The notes beneath the pieces are model-generated. The model saw nothing but the letters and a program-made list of their open reading frames with translations, searched no databases and was not told where the DNA came from. The translations under genes and the position numbers were made by a program. DNA of 64,000 nt, from contig NZ_CP012024.1 in assembly GCF_001050115.1 (NCBI RefSeq), positions 3,122,001 to 3,186,000 of the forward strand. Reading direction: 5' to 3'. This document shows, one piece after another, positions 1 to 9,606 of the stretch (position 1 is its first letter; the number at the start of each line of letters is the position of its first letter). This DNA is from Bacillus smithii (GTDB lineage Bacteria; Bacillota; Bacilli; Bacillales; DSM-4216).

Positions 1-1054
1 AATTCGTCAAGGAAAAATGTCGAGAGGCATGTTGGTAAAGGTCATCCCCCATCTTCGCCAACTCCCCTCTTTGCTTGCGGAAAATCGCTTCCTCCATTGC
101 TTGCCTGTAAAGATCGGCATCACCAGTCGGCACAATCCAACCGGTTTTTCCGTTCGTAATTAATTCATTTACTCCCCCTACATCGGTGGTGATGACGGGC
201 AAATGTTGATTGGCCGCTTCCAGCAGCGCCAACGGAAAACTTTCGCTATAGGAAGCCAATAAAGCCGCATCCGACGCCGCATAAATTTCTTCAACATCTT
301 TTCGAAAGCCGAGAAAGCGGACTTGTTCGGAAAGGCCGCGCCGTTCGACGGCTTGTTCCAACTCGCTTCGAATCGGACCGTCGCCGACAAAGAGCACTTT
401 TACCTGTGAATTCCCCAACTTTTGAAGAGCTTCCAATACGATTTCATGACCTTTAATCGGATGCAGACGCGCCACCATGACAAACAAGATGTCATCCTTG
501 TCCGCCCCAAGTTCGGCTCTGGGCACCGGAACTGCTTTTTCTTCTGTAAAATGAATGCCATTGTAAATAGTGGTAATGTGATCTCCACGAATGCCGGCGG
601 CCATTAAATTTTTCTTAAACCGCTCAGACACCGCAAAGTAATGATCCATCTTTTTCACGGCATAAAGATGCAGCGCCGTGAAAATTTTTCCTTTCACTCC
701 TGCTTTCATAAAATCGAGGGATGGATCGCTATGAATCGTCGTCACCCAGCAAATTTTGGTTTTTTTCTTTAAATAAAGACCGAATAGATTGGCGCGAGGG
801 CCATGAGTGTGTAGCAAATCAAACCGTTCTTGCCGAATATATCGGGCCAGTTTTTTTAAAACAGAAAGGTCATAGCGGGAAGTTTGCTGAAACACTTCGA
901 CATGAATGCCGTTTTCCCGGGCTTCTTTCGACAAAGCTCCTTCTTGGAATACGGCCAAGACGACTTCATTCTTTGCAAATTGTTTTAGAAGGGTAATCAC
1001 ATGCTTGCGCGATCCCCCGGTTTCTCCTCCGCTGATAACATGGAGTACTTTCAT
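1..1054 (-). CDS. Glycosyltransferase family 4 (3' end outside window)
   Basis: The reading frame is open from the ATG at 1054 to the left edge, so about 351 residues are visible and the C-terminus is missing. The N-terminus reads MKVLHVISGGETGGSRKHV, the glycine-rich start of a GT-B fold. The C-terminal half carries a donor-binding motif in which the family's E-x7-E spacing is recognisable (ASYSESFPLALLEA), after FVGDGP and VARLHPIKGHE. These are GT4 retaining glycosyltransferase hallmarks. The ATG is chosen because GGAGGGG lies just upstream. It lies 58 bp downstream of tagA on the same strand, so it probably extends the same wall polymer at the cytoplasmic membrane face. Donor and acceptor sugars cannot be read from sequence. 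Confidence 0.9.
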   Translation of the reverse strand, partial: MKVLHVISGGETGGSRKHVITLLKQFAKNEVVLAVFQEGALSKEARENGIHVEVFQQTSRYDLSVLKKLARYIRQERFDLLHTHGPRANLFGLYLKKKTKICWVTTIHSDPSLDFMKAGVKGKIFTALHLYAVKKMDHYFAVSERFKKNLMAAGIRGDHITTIYNGIHFTEEKAVPVPRAELGADKDDILFVMVARLHPIKGHEIVLEALQKLGNSQVKVLFVGDGPIRSELEQAVERRGLSEQVRFLGFRKDVEEIYAASDAALLASYSESFPLALLEAANQHLPVITTDVGGVNELITNGKTGWIVPTGDADLYRQAMEEAIFRKQRGELAKMGDDLYQHASRHFSLTN

Positions 1055-1112
1055 CCGAACTTCCCCTCCAAGTGGCGCTTTCTGCTTTTTAAAAGGCCAG
1101 CCATCTTCCTCT

Positions 1113-1838
1113 TCAACGACTGGCCAATACTTTCAGGACAAATTTCGGCAACGCCATTTGACGCTTTATCCGCTTTGGTTCTTTTATTAACCGATACAAC
1201 CATTCCAAGCCTGCTTTTCGGAAAAAGGCCGGGGCCCGTTTGACCATCCCGGAATAGACATCAAAGCTTCCGCCCACTCCTTGAAACACTTTCACATGCT
1301 TCAGCTCATTCATATGTTCTCTTATCCACAATTCCTGTTTCGGGCTTCCTAAAGCGACGAACAAAAGGACAGCTTTGGAATCGTTGATTTTTTGAATAAG
1401 AGCTGATTGGTCTTGAACATAGCCGTTTTCATAGCCGGAAATGATCAGACCGGGAATTTGCCGTTCCAAATTTTCTTTTGCTTTTGAGACGACTTCCTCT
1501 TTGGCACCGTACAAAAATACACCGTGCCCTTCCTCTGCGGCAAAACGAAGAAGCCGCCCCATCATATCGACACCTGTCACCCGTTCGCGAATTTTTCCGC
1601 CTTTTAACTTGGAAGCAATAATCATGCCAACTCCGTCGGGTATTTGGTAAGTGGATTCATTGATTAATTCTTTTACAAGCGGGTCGCGGTTCGCCGCCAT
1701 CACTTTTTCCGGATTGACAGCAATGACGGTCGATTTTTTCCCAGCGGCAATCCGCTTTTTAATGTCGGCAATGATTTCCTCATAAGTCAATGATGAAACG
1801 GAGACGCCTAAATATTGTTCCTTTTCCATTTTTGACAT
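1113..1838 (-). CDS. tagA: TagA/WecG-family N-acetylmannosaminyltransferase
   Basis: This is a 241-residue member of the WecG/TagA/CpsF family. Known members transfer ManNAc from UDP-ManNAc to undecaprenyl-PP-GlcNAc, the first committed step of wall teichoic acid or secondary wall polymer linkage. The family landmarks are the NPEKVMAANRD segment, the PDGVGM motif with the conserved aspartate, and VFLYGAKEEVV followed by the ALGSPKQELWI block. A second ATG at 1829 has better spacing from AGCAGGG and may be the true start (MEKEQYLGVSV). It follows the dehydrogenase gene by 7 to 16 bp, so the two are surely one operon: one enzyme makes a ManNAc-derived donor and the other consumes ManNAc. Length matches the family norm. 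Confidence 0.92.
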   Translation of the reverse strand: MSKMEKEQYLGVSVSSLTYEEIIADIKKRIAAGKKSTVIAVNPEKVMAANRDPLVKELINESTYQIPDGVGMIIASKLKGGKIRERVTGVDMMGRLLRFAAEEGHGVFLYGAKEEVVSKAKENLERQIPGLIISGYENGYVQDQSALIQKINDSKAVLLFVALGSPKQELWIREHMNELKHVKVFQGVGGSFDVYSGMVKRAPAFFRKAGLEWLYRLIKEPKRIKRQMALPKFVLKVLASR

Positions 1839-1845
1839 CCCTGCT

Positions 1846-3129
1846 TTATTCCTGAATTGCTTTTAATTTGGTCAAATCGCCGATTCGATGAAGGGTGATC
1901 CCCTCAGCGTCTTTTAGATTCGTGCAATTTTTCGTATCAAACACTACCGGCGTTTTCATACGTTGTTTCAATACGGCAGGATCCAGCTGTTTGAATTCAT
2001 TGTGATCCGCTAAAATCACAACAAGATGAGCATCTTGAATCGCTTCTTCAAACGGCAACAGCGTAAATGGCACTTGATCCGGTTGAACGTGCGGATCGTG
2101 AATCCGGATTTCATAGCGCGGATTTTGCATCAATTTTTCTACTACTTCAAGAGCCGGACTTTCGCGGATATCGTCAATGTTGCCTTTGTAAGTCAGTCCA
2201 CAAAGAGCAATCGTCGGTTTCGCCAATTCCGCCGTCAATTTCTCTACTTGTTCTACGACAAAATCAGGCATGGAGTTATTGATATCTCGAGACAACTTGA
2301 TTAAATTCGCTTCTTCCGGCGCCTTTTCGACGATAAAATAAGGGTCTACTGCCAAGCAATGGCCGCCTACGCCCGGACCGGGATGATGCAAGTTGACACG
2401 TGGGTGCTTATTGGCCAGTTCAATTACTTTATGAGCATCCACTCCAAGTCGGTTGGAGATTTTGGCCAACTCATTGGCAAGGGCGATATTGACATCACGG
2501 AACGTATTTTCCATCAGCTTCGACATTTCCGCCGTCAACGCTTCGGTTTCAATGACTTCGCCTTTTGTCACGACTTTCCGATATACATCTGCCGCTTTTT
2601 TCGCTGCTTCCGGCGTCAGCCCCCCGACAATACGAGTATTTTCCACCAACTCGATTAAAATTCGGCCAGGAAGCACCCGTTCCGGACAGTGGGCAACATA
2701 CACGTCTTTTCTTGGATCCAATCCTGCCTGTTCGATCAAAGGAGCGACAATATCATCCATCGTTCTTGGCGGAATGGTCGATTCCACAATGACGATATTG
2801 CCTTTGCGCAAATAAGGGAGGATCATCTTCGTCGCACTGATCACATAACTTACATCCGCGGTTTCATCTTGATGAATAGGAGTCGGGACGGAAATGATAA
2901 ACACATCCGCTTCTTCCGGTTGTGTAGATGCGCGCAATTTTCCTTTTTTCACCACTTCTTTGACGACATCTTCCAACCCGTTTTCTTCTATATGGATCCC
3001 GCCGCTATTTAACGTTTCCACCACTTTTTCGTTTACGTCTACACCTACGACATCAAAGCCTGCCTGCGCAAAAACTGCAGAAGTAGGAAGTCCGATGTAT
3101 CCTAATCCCATTACGCATATTTTTTGCAT
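1846..3129 (-). CDS. wecC: UDP-N-acetyl-D-mannosamine dehydrogenase (WecC-like)
   Basis: This 427-residue protein oxidises UDP-ManNAc to UDP-ManNAcA with two NAD+. The N-terminal Rossmann motif is GLGYIGLPTS (residues about 8-17). The central UDP-sugar dehydrogenase block has GPGVGGHCLAVDPYF with the catalytic cysteine, and the C-terminal UDP-binding domain contains GLTYKGNIDDIRESPA. The full-length gene starts at an ATG with AGAGAGG upstream. Known secondary wall polymers of Geobacillus S-layer strains contain mannosaminuronic acid, so together with TagA, CsaB and SLH proteins in this window I infer this enzyme supplies that residue. A UDP-glucose dehydrogenase role is less likely because the sequence fits WecC/MnaB rather than TuaD/Ugd. 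Confidence 0.9.
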   Translation of the reverse strand: MQKICVMGLGYIGLPTSAVFAQAGFDVVGVDVNEKVVETLNSGGIHIEENGLEDVVKEVVKKGKLRASTQPEEADVFIISVPTPIHQDETADVSYVISATKMILPYLRKGNIVIVESTIPPRTMDDIVAPLIEQAGLDPRKDVYVAHCPERVLPGRILIELVENTRIVGGLTPEAAKKAADVYRKVVTKGEVIETEALTAEMSKLMENTFRDVNIALANELAKISNRLGVDAHKVIELANKHPRVNLHHPGPGVGGHCLAVDPYFIVEKAPEEANLIKLSRDINNSMPDFVVEQVEKLTAELAKPTIALCGLTYKGNIDDIRESPALEVVEKLMQNPRYEIRIHDPHVQPDQVPFTLLPFEEAIQDAHLVVILADHNEFKQLDPAVLKQRMKTPVVFDTKNCTNLKDAEGITLHRIGDLTKLKAIQE

Positions 3130-3216
3130 GTGAAAGACCTCTCTTTATGATGATATTGAAAAACAAAAAATTTGTTTTTAATCGCAAAATTAATAAGCAT
3201 AGTACTCAACTCAAAT

Positions 3217-3245
3217 AGTATAGCAAATTCACTGATACTTTGCAC
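3217..3245 (-). promoter_or_regulatory. Extended -10 promoter for wecC-tagA operon
   Basis: On the minus strand TGCTATACT (3225-3217) is an extended -10 element, with a weak -35 resembling TTGACA about 17 bp upstream (near 3240-3245). It lies about 90 bp before the wecC start. Inference from motif only. Confidence 0.45.
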
Positions 3246-3620
3246 TATTTACATTGAATGTTCATAAGGCCAATGGTAAAATATAAACCATCTTGAGTGG
3301 ATTCCAAATTATCCATTATTTAACTCTATCATTATAAATCATTTATAGAATTTAAAATTTGTATACCTTGTGAATTGTTGGGGTTCCATCCACCTTGCAG
3401 GAAAATTTTCCTCGTCATAAAGGATGAAGACTGTTCTCCATCATAACCAAAATCAACCGTTCCCCGCCGCGTTGCAAAAACACGAGATCGTGTTTACTGC
3501 GAGGCGGCTTTTCTAGGTGGATTGATTGGATCGAAAAGAGGGCAGGACCGACATTCCATCATTTATTGGACATCGATTGCGCTGTTCCCATTATATGACA
3601 CATGAACATATGAACTCTTC

Positions 3621-3666
3621 CAACAGTCGTTACTTATAGAACGGCTGCCGTTTCGGAAGGCTGTTG
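3621..3666 (+). promoter_or_regulatory. Nested stem-loop directly upstream of flippase RBS
   Basis: CAACAGTC (3621-3628) pairs with GGCTGTTG (3659-3666), enclosing AACGG/CCGTT. The right arm is followed by CATTTTATTTTT and only 12 bp later by the GAAGAGGTG ribosome-binding site. It looks like an intrinsic terminator or attenuator at the end of a leader. The paralogous gene at 39554 also has a stem-loop in the same position. Confidence 0.5.
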
Positions 3667-3694
3667 CATTTTATTTTTGAAGAGGTGTCTCGTT

Positions 3695-5212
3695 ATGTCC
3701 TTGAAAAAAACAGCCATTTGGCTGACTATTTTAGCTTTCATTGTTAAACTGTCGGGATTCCTGAGAGAAAGCATTATTGCGCGGGAATTTGGAGTCAGTC
3801 ATCTGACGGACGGTTATATTCTTGCTTTCTCTTTTATCAGCCTGGCAATGGACATGATTTCCGGCGGTTTTAACAATGTTTTTTTGCCGCTGTACGTCAG
3901 CCATTCCAAAATGAACGCTAAACAAACGGAACGAAATGCGAATGGCGTCATGAATTTTACGGTTCTGCTTTTCCTCGTGATTACAGTGATCGGCTATTTC
4001 TTTGTTCCTGACATCGTGCCGTTCATTTATGGCCACATGGCACCACAGACAGAAAAAGTCGCTGTGGCTATCACTCAATTTTTCTTTTTATTTATGAGTT
4101 TAGTGGCATTAAGCGGAATTTTAGATTCCTATTTACAGGCGCATCGGGTGTTCGTCCCTTCACAATTCGCTAAGCTTGTCCAGCCGTTGACCAGTGCGCT
4201 TTTCGCTCTGGTGTTTTCCAGCTATTGGGGAATTAACAGTTTAGCTTACGGGTTTATCATCGGAACTTTCATCGGCGTGGTCATCCAATTCAGCTATCTG
4301 TATCGAACGGGATTCCGTTGGCAGCCTACTCTTCATGTAGATGCGACATTTCGGAAAACGTTTCTGGTGCTTTTGATCCCTTCGCTGTTAAACTCGGTTG
4401 TCAGCCAAACCAATCTGTTTGTCGATAAGGCGTTTGCTTCTAGCATTCCGGGGGCGGCTACTTATTTAAATTACGCATCGCTTATGACATCCGTCCCGCA
4501 TAATATTTACGCCACTTCGATTGCGGCGATTATCTTTACGCTTTTATCCGAACAATTGGATGATCCGGAAAAGTTTCAAGATATTTTTTATACAGGAATG
4601 CAAATTTCTCTGGTTACCCTATTGCCCATTACGGCAGGAATTTATTTAGTCGGACAAGAAGCAATCGCTTTTTTATTCCAAAGAGGAAAATTTACAGCGA
4701 TGGACACGCACTACACTTATATGGCGCTTGTTTGCTTTCTGCCCATTATTGTTACGCAAGGCATGCAATATATCGTTTCTAAAGCCATGTACGCCTTGGG
4801 GAAAACAAAAATCATTTTCAGAGTGACCGTTACGACGATCCTGCTGAACGCACTGTTGGACTGGATTTTAATCAAACCATTAGGATATAAAGGGCTTGCT
4901 TTATCCAGTTCCATCGTTTCCTTCTATTACTTGATCGTCACGGCCATTGTGATTTATAAGGATTTTCATCCGTCCCAAAAAGTGCGGCTATTTCGATTGA
5001 TCGTAAAAGCTTTACCGCCGACTATTGTGATGTCGGTCGTACTGATCGCCATAAAGGAAACGCTGCCGCTTTATCATCTTTATCCTTTATGGCAGATCCT
5101 GATTTTGGTGCCGCTCGGAGTCGTCTTTTACGTCGCAGGGCTGTATCTGTTTTATCGGGAAGGTTTCTACCAAATGCTGAATTTCTTAAAAAGAAAAAAA
5201 CGTGCCGTTTAA
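3695..5212 (+). CDS. MurJ/MviN-family lipid flippase, copy 1
   Basis: This polytopic membrane protein of about 505 residues belongs to the MviN/MurJ branch of the MOP exporter superfamily, which flips undecaprenyl-linked sugars across the membrane. The N-terminus MSLKKTAIWLTI leads into a first helix with the LSGFLRESIIAREFG segment typical of the family. The ATG at 3695 is chosen over the in-frame TTG at 3677, because the RBS GAAGAGGTG lies between them and the paralogue at 39554 starts identically. It stands divergent from wecC-tagA. Given the neighbours, a role in exporting the lipid-linked secondary wall polymer repeat is plausible, but a second lipid II flippase cannot be excluded. The paralogue is highly similar along its whole length. 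Confidence 0.88.
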   Translation: MSLKKTAIWLTILAFIVKLSGFLRESIIAREFGVSHLTDGYILAFSFISLAMDMISGGFNNVFLPLYVSHSKMNAKQTERNANGVMNFTVLLFLVITVIGYFFVPDIVPFIYGHMAPQTEKVAVAITQFFFLFMSLVALSGILDSYLQAHRVFVPSQFAKLVQPLTSALFALVFSSYWGINSLAYGFIIGTFIGVVIQFSYLYRTGFRWQPTLHVDATFRKTFLVLLIPSLLNSVVSQTNLFVDKAFASSIPGAATYLNYASLMTSVPHNIYATSIAAIIFTLLSEQLDDPEKFQDIFYTGMQISLVTLLPITAGIYLVGQEAIAFLFQRGKFTAMDTHYTYMALVCFLPIIVTQGMQYIVSKAMYALGKTKIIFRVTVTTILLNALLDWILIKPLGYKGLALSSSIVSFYYLIVTAIVIYKDFHPSQKVRLFRLIVKALPPTIVMSVVLIAIKETLPLYHLYPLWQILILVPLGVVFYVAGLYLFYREGFYQMLNFLKRKKRAV

Positions 5213-5278
5213 ACGGAAACGGGACAAGCATAAGCGGTGTGATCCGTTGCTTTTCAGAACTCTATTAAGATTCATCCA

Positions 5279-5918
5279 ATCGAGTAGGAGGGAGCGATTA
5301 ACTCCCGTCCTCTCACACCACCGTACGTACGGTTCCGTATACGGCGGTTCAATTAAGATAATTGACGCAAGTCTTTATAACTTCCGTGAATAGCTGTTCT
5401 CTTTATGCCAGTGGTCACTCCACCCTCCAAGAGGTCTCCCACGGGATTCACCGCTTCCTCCCTCAAGTGAGGTACTACGTTTTCTGTGTTCATCATGACT
5501 CACTGAATACCAAGGGCTATTCTCTCTTAATTGTTCGGTCCTTCTTAGTTGTTCTAGACCAACTAATACTATGACCTCTGCTGACTTCTGACGGTTCAGC
5601 TACTTATCACTAAGTAGGTTATGAAGAGTACTTCACATATCCGCCAGACCTCCCCGGGTAAGTACATGCACTTTCACACCATCTATCCGCCTCATTTACT
5701 CGATATGACCTTCGACAGAAAGAGCTTTGTTTTGTTATGCAAACTCACTCAATCATACCTAGCCTTATATGAGGTTCGTGTTCCTCGGACCGGTGTTTTG
5801 CCTCCAGCTTCCTTCAGATTCCGCGTCACCACGGACACCCTTGCTCTTGGCTAACCTCTACTTCTGTCTTCGGGGTTCGGGACTTACACCCTATAGTTCA
5901 TGTACATGCCGGGCGCAC
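5279..5918 (-). mobile_element. ORF-less group IIC intron
   Basis: Read on the minus strand it begins GTGCGCCCGGCATG and ends CCTCCTACTCGAT. Segments such as CTATAGGGTG, GGGTGTCCGTGGTGAC, CATATAAGGCTAGGTAT and TTACCCGGGGAGGTCTG match the well-known Oceanobacillus iheyensis group IIC ribozyme from memory. Domain V (about 5316-5350) pairs ACCGCCGTATACG with CGTACGTACGGTGGT and has a CGC triad. Domain VI follows, with a bulged A seven bases from the 3' end. The boundaries are fixed by the intron-free copy at 11503/11504. It sits just after a terminator hairpin, the known class C target. At 640 bp there is no room for a reverse transcriptase: only a 47-codon unrecognised frame (5353-5496) lies in domain IV. 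It would need a maturase in trans to move. Confidence 0.93.
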
Positions 5919-5925
5919 AAAGACA

Positions 5926-5957
5926 AAAAGACGAAGGAGCTGCTCCCTCGTCTTTTT
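5926..5957 (-). terminator. Duplicated terminator, intron target
   Basis: AAAGACGAGGGAGC pairs with GCTCCTTCGTCTTT on the minus strand and is followed by TTGTCTTT, after which the intron begins. It is the copy of the terminator at 11504-11540. Confidence 0.75.
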
Positions 5958-5975
5958 CTTTAGACATATAAATGG

Positions 5976-6073
5976 TTATCTTCCGCTATGAACGCTAATC
6001 ATGGCTACGCCTGCCACAATGAGCAGCACGCCTGCTATTTTCCAACTTGTCAACGTTTCTCCGAAGAAGAAAT
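5976..6073 (-). pseudogene. 3' fragment of small DMT-family transporter
   Basis: About 98 bp matching the last 32 codons and stop of the intact gene at 11559-11927, including the ending AMISVHSGR. The similarity breaks off at 6073 and no start is available, so this is a non-functional remnant carried by the duplicated segment. Confidence 0.88.
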
Positions 6074-6203
6074 CATTTGCTTGTCTGCAAGAATAAAGCC
6101 AAACTTCCATCCATATAGTGATCGATTAAGTCGATTGAGAAATTTCCCTCATTTTGAGAAAACGAACAATGAAAGTGATTACGAACAGTTTTCTGTCCCA
6201 ATA

Positions 6204-6253
6204 TTGTGAACGAAAAAAAGCATGTGTTATAAAAATAAAGAAAGCGCTTTCGT
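6204..6253 (+). promoter_or_regulatory. SigA promoter and cre site of malP
   Basis: TTGTGA (6204-6209), an 18-bp spacer and TATAAA (6228-6233) form a SigA-type promoter. Immediately downstream, GAAAGCGCTTTCG (about 6240-6252) is a near-perfect palindromic catabolite-responsive element, placed where CcpA would block transcription. Catabolite repression is therefore inferred. Confidence 0.75.
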
Positions 6254-6339
6254 TTGTTATAAGATGCATCTTCGAATGGTGGCCATCCTTGTTTTTGCTC
6301 TTTTTAGATTATGAAAATAGGAAAAAGGAGTGAATGGGT

Positions 6340-7935
6340 ATGATGCAAAAAATCCAGCGTTTTGGCGGGGCTATGTTTGTTCCGGTGCTGCTTTTTCCAT
6401 TTGCCGGAATACTTGTAGGGTTGGCGACATTGTTTAAAAATCCCGACATCATGGGATCCATCGCCGATCCGCATAGCATGTGGTCTAAAATCTGGACTGT
6501 CGTGGAAGAAGGAGGTTGGACCGTTTTTCGGCAAATGCCGTTATTATTTGTCATAGGAATCCCAATTGGTTTAGCCAAAAAAGCGCATGCACGAGCATGT
6601 ATGGAAGCTCTTGTTACCTATTTAACCTTTAACTATTTTATTAGCGCAATCTTAACTATTTGGGGAGATCAGTTTGGGGTGGATTTTCACCAAGAAATCA
6701 ATGGCTTCAACGGTTTGACAATGATTGCCGGGATTAAAACCCTAGATACAAACATCATTGGGGCAATCGCTATTTCTTCTATCGTGGTTTTCCTGCATAA
6801 TCGTTTTTTTGATACGAAATTGCCTGACTTTCTCGGGATTTTCCAAGGATCCTCTTTTGTTGTCATTGTTGCCTTTTTTCTCATGCTTCCCGTTTCTTTA
6901 ATTACTTGCTATGCTTGGCCCATGGTTCAACATGGCGTTGCCTCTTTACAAGGATTTTTATCAAGTTCCGGAGTATTTGGGGTGTGGTTATATACCTTCT
7001 TAGAGCGCATTCTGATCCCAACCGGTTTGCATCATTTTATTTACGGTCCTTTTATTTATGGCCCTGCCGTTACGGAAGGAGGAATCGCCAAACATTGGAT
7101 CGAGCATCTGCAAGATTACGCAACATCTGCCCACTCGCTGAAAGAGATGTTCCCACAAGGAGGATTCTCTCTACATGGCATGTCTAAAATCTTTGGTATA
7201 CCAGGTATCGCAGCCGCTATGTATGTGACTGCAAAACCCGAAAAAAGAAAACAAATTTTCGGACTTTTACTATCTGCCACTTTAACTTCCATTATTGCAG
7301 GCATTACTGAGCCCATCGAGTTTACATTTTTATTTATTGCTCCTTGGTTATTTGCCGTACATGCTGTGCTTGCGGCTACTATGTCCGCCACTATGTATGC
7401 ATTTGGTGTTGTCGGAAATATGGGGGGAGGACTGCTTGAGATAGCTAGTTCAAACTGGATTCCATTATTTAAGTATCATAGTACAACGTATTTAACACAA
7501 TGGGGAATTGGTTTAGCTTTTACAGCTATTTATTTCTTTGTTTTCCGATATCTAATTCTGAAATTTAATATTCCGACTCCAGGACGCGAAAAAGATGATG
7601 TAACAGAAACTAGATTGTATACAAAAGCTGATTACAAGGCGAAAAAGCAAAGCGGTGATCTAGTAGCCAACGAATATGCAGCCCAAGCAGCCCAATATTT
7701 AGAAGCACTAGGCGGCCCGGAAAATATTGTGGAGGTTACAAATTGTGCCACACGTCTTCGCGTAAGTGTGAAAGACGAATCAAAAATCACAACGGATAGT
7801 GTATTCAAATCCGCTGGAGCACATGGTATCGTTCGTAACGGAAAAGCCATTCAAGTCATTGTGGGTTTATCCGTTCCTCAAGTACGAGAACAATTTGAAA
7901 AAATATTAGCTGAAGAAAGCAGCAAAACTGGATGA
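6340..7935 (+). CDS. malP: Maltose/alpha-glucoside PTS transporter EIICB
   Basis: A 531-residue fused EIIC-EIIB permease that imports maltose-type alpha-glucosides while phosphorylating them. The N-terminal EIIC domain begins MMQKIQRFGGAMFVPVLLF and is strongly hydrophobic, with the conserved ITEPIEFTFLF segment. The C-terminal EIIB domain carries the phosphocysteine in VTNCATRLRVSV (Cys469 counting from 6340). There is no EIIA domain. The start at 6340 is preferred to the ATG at 6334 because AAAGGAG is only 3 bp from the latter. It is the first gene of a malP-malA-malR-EIIA locus, and the nearby EIIA gene at 10511 can supply the missing domain. A cre site implies CcpA repression. Confidence 0.93.
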   Translation: MMQKIQRFGGAMFVPVLLFPFAGILVGLATLFKNPDIMGSIADPHSMWSKIWTVVEEGGWTVFRQMPLLFVIGIPIGLAKKAHARACMEALVTYLTFNYFISAILTIWGDQFGVDFHQEINGFNGLTMIAGIKTLDTNIIGAIAISSIVVFLHNRFFDTKLPDFLGIFQGSSFVVIVAFFLMLPVSLITCYAWPMVQHGVASLQGFLSSSGVFGVWLYTFLERILIPTGLHHFIYGPFIYGPAVTEGGIAKHWIEHLQDYATSAHSLKEMFPQGGFSLHGMSKIFGIPGIAAAMYVTAKPEKRKQIFGLLLSATLTSIIAGITEPIEFTFLFIAPWLFAVHAVLAATMSATMYAFGVVGNMGGGLLEIASSNWIPLFKYHSTTYLTQWGIGLAFTAIYFFVFRYLILKFNIPTPGREKDDVTETRLYTKADYKAKKQSGDLVANEYAAQAAQYLEALGGPENIVEVTNCATRLRVSVKDESKITTDSVFKSAGAHGIVRNGKAIQVIVGLSVPQVREQFEKILAEESSKTG

Positions 7936-8122
7936 TCTCCATTACAAAACGATGGTTTCTTAAAGGGGCGTATCCTTTTCGGCTCAACAGAAATTCAAAA
8001 ATACAAAATATTAAAAATTATCTGTTTGAGAAAATGTTTACCTCATGTGAAAAAGAACAAAAAGTGTGATAAGGGACAGAATGATCGATTGGTATTGTTT
8101 GGCAATTTTTTATTTGATATAA

Positions 8123-9496
<1,374 letters not shown>

Positions 9497-9513
9497 CATG
9501 AGATCAAATAAAC

Positions 9514-9553
9514 GAAACAAAAAGTACAGACATCCATTTGTACTTTTTGTTTC
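9514..9553. terminator. Bidirectional terminator after malA
   Basis: GAAACAAAAAGTAC (9514-9527) and GTACTTTTTGTTTC (9540-9553) are perfect complementary arms with A and T tracts on both sides. Confidence 0.85.
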
Positions 9554-9606
9554 ACCCCTCTTTTTTGAAATTTTTGGTAAACTATTTCAAGAGGAGGGAT
9601 TAAAAA

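Larger units (their letters stand above)
3130..3694. other. Gene-free divergent spacer with two stem-loops
   Basis: No credible gene is seen between the divergent wecC and flippase genes. The spacer holds the wecC promoter, a long imperfect hairpin at 3464-3507 (outer CCGCC/GGCGG, inner AACACGA/TCGTGTT, followed by CTTTTC), and a second nested hairpin just before the flippase gene, listed separately. Confidence 0.6.
5247..6073. repeat. Duplicated segment, intron-occupied copy
   Basis: Bases 5247-5278 plus 5919-6073 reproduce 11472-11656 almost exactly: downstream flank, terminator and 3' end of a small transporter gene. The homology is interrupted only by the 640-bp intron at 5279-5918. Similarity stops at TTGCTTTTC on one side and GAAGAAGAAAT on the other. 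Confidence 0.9.
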
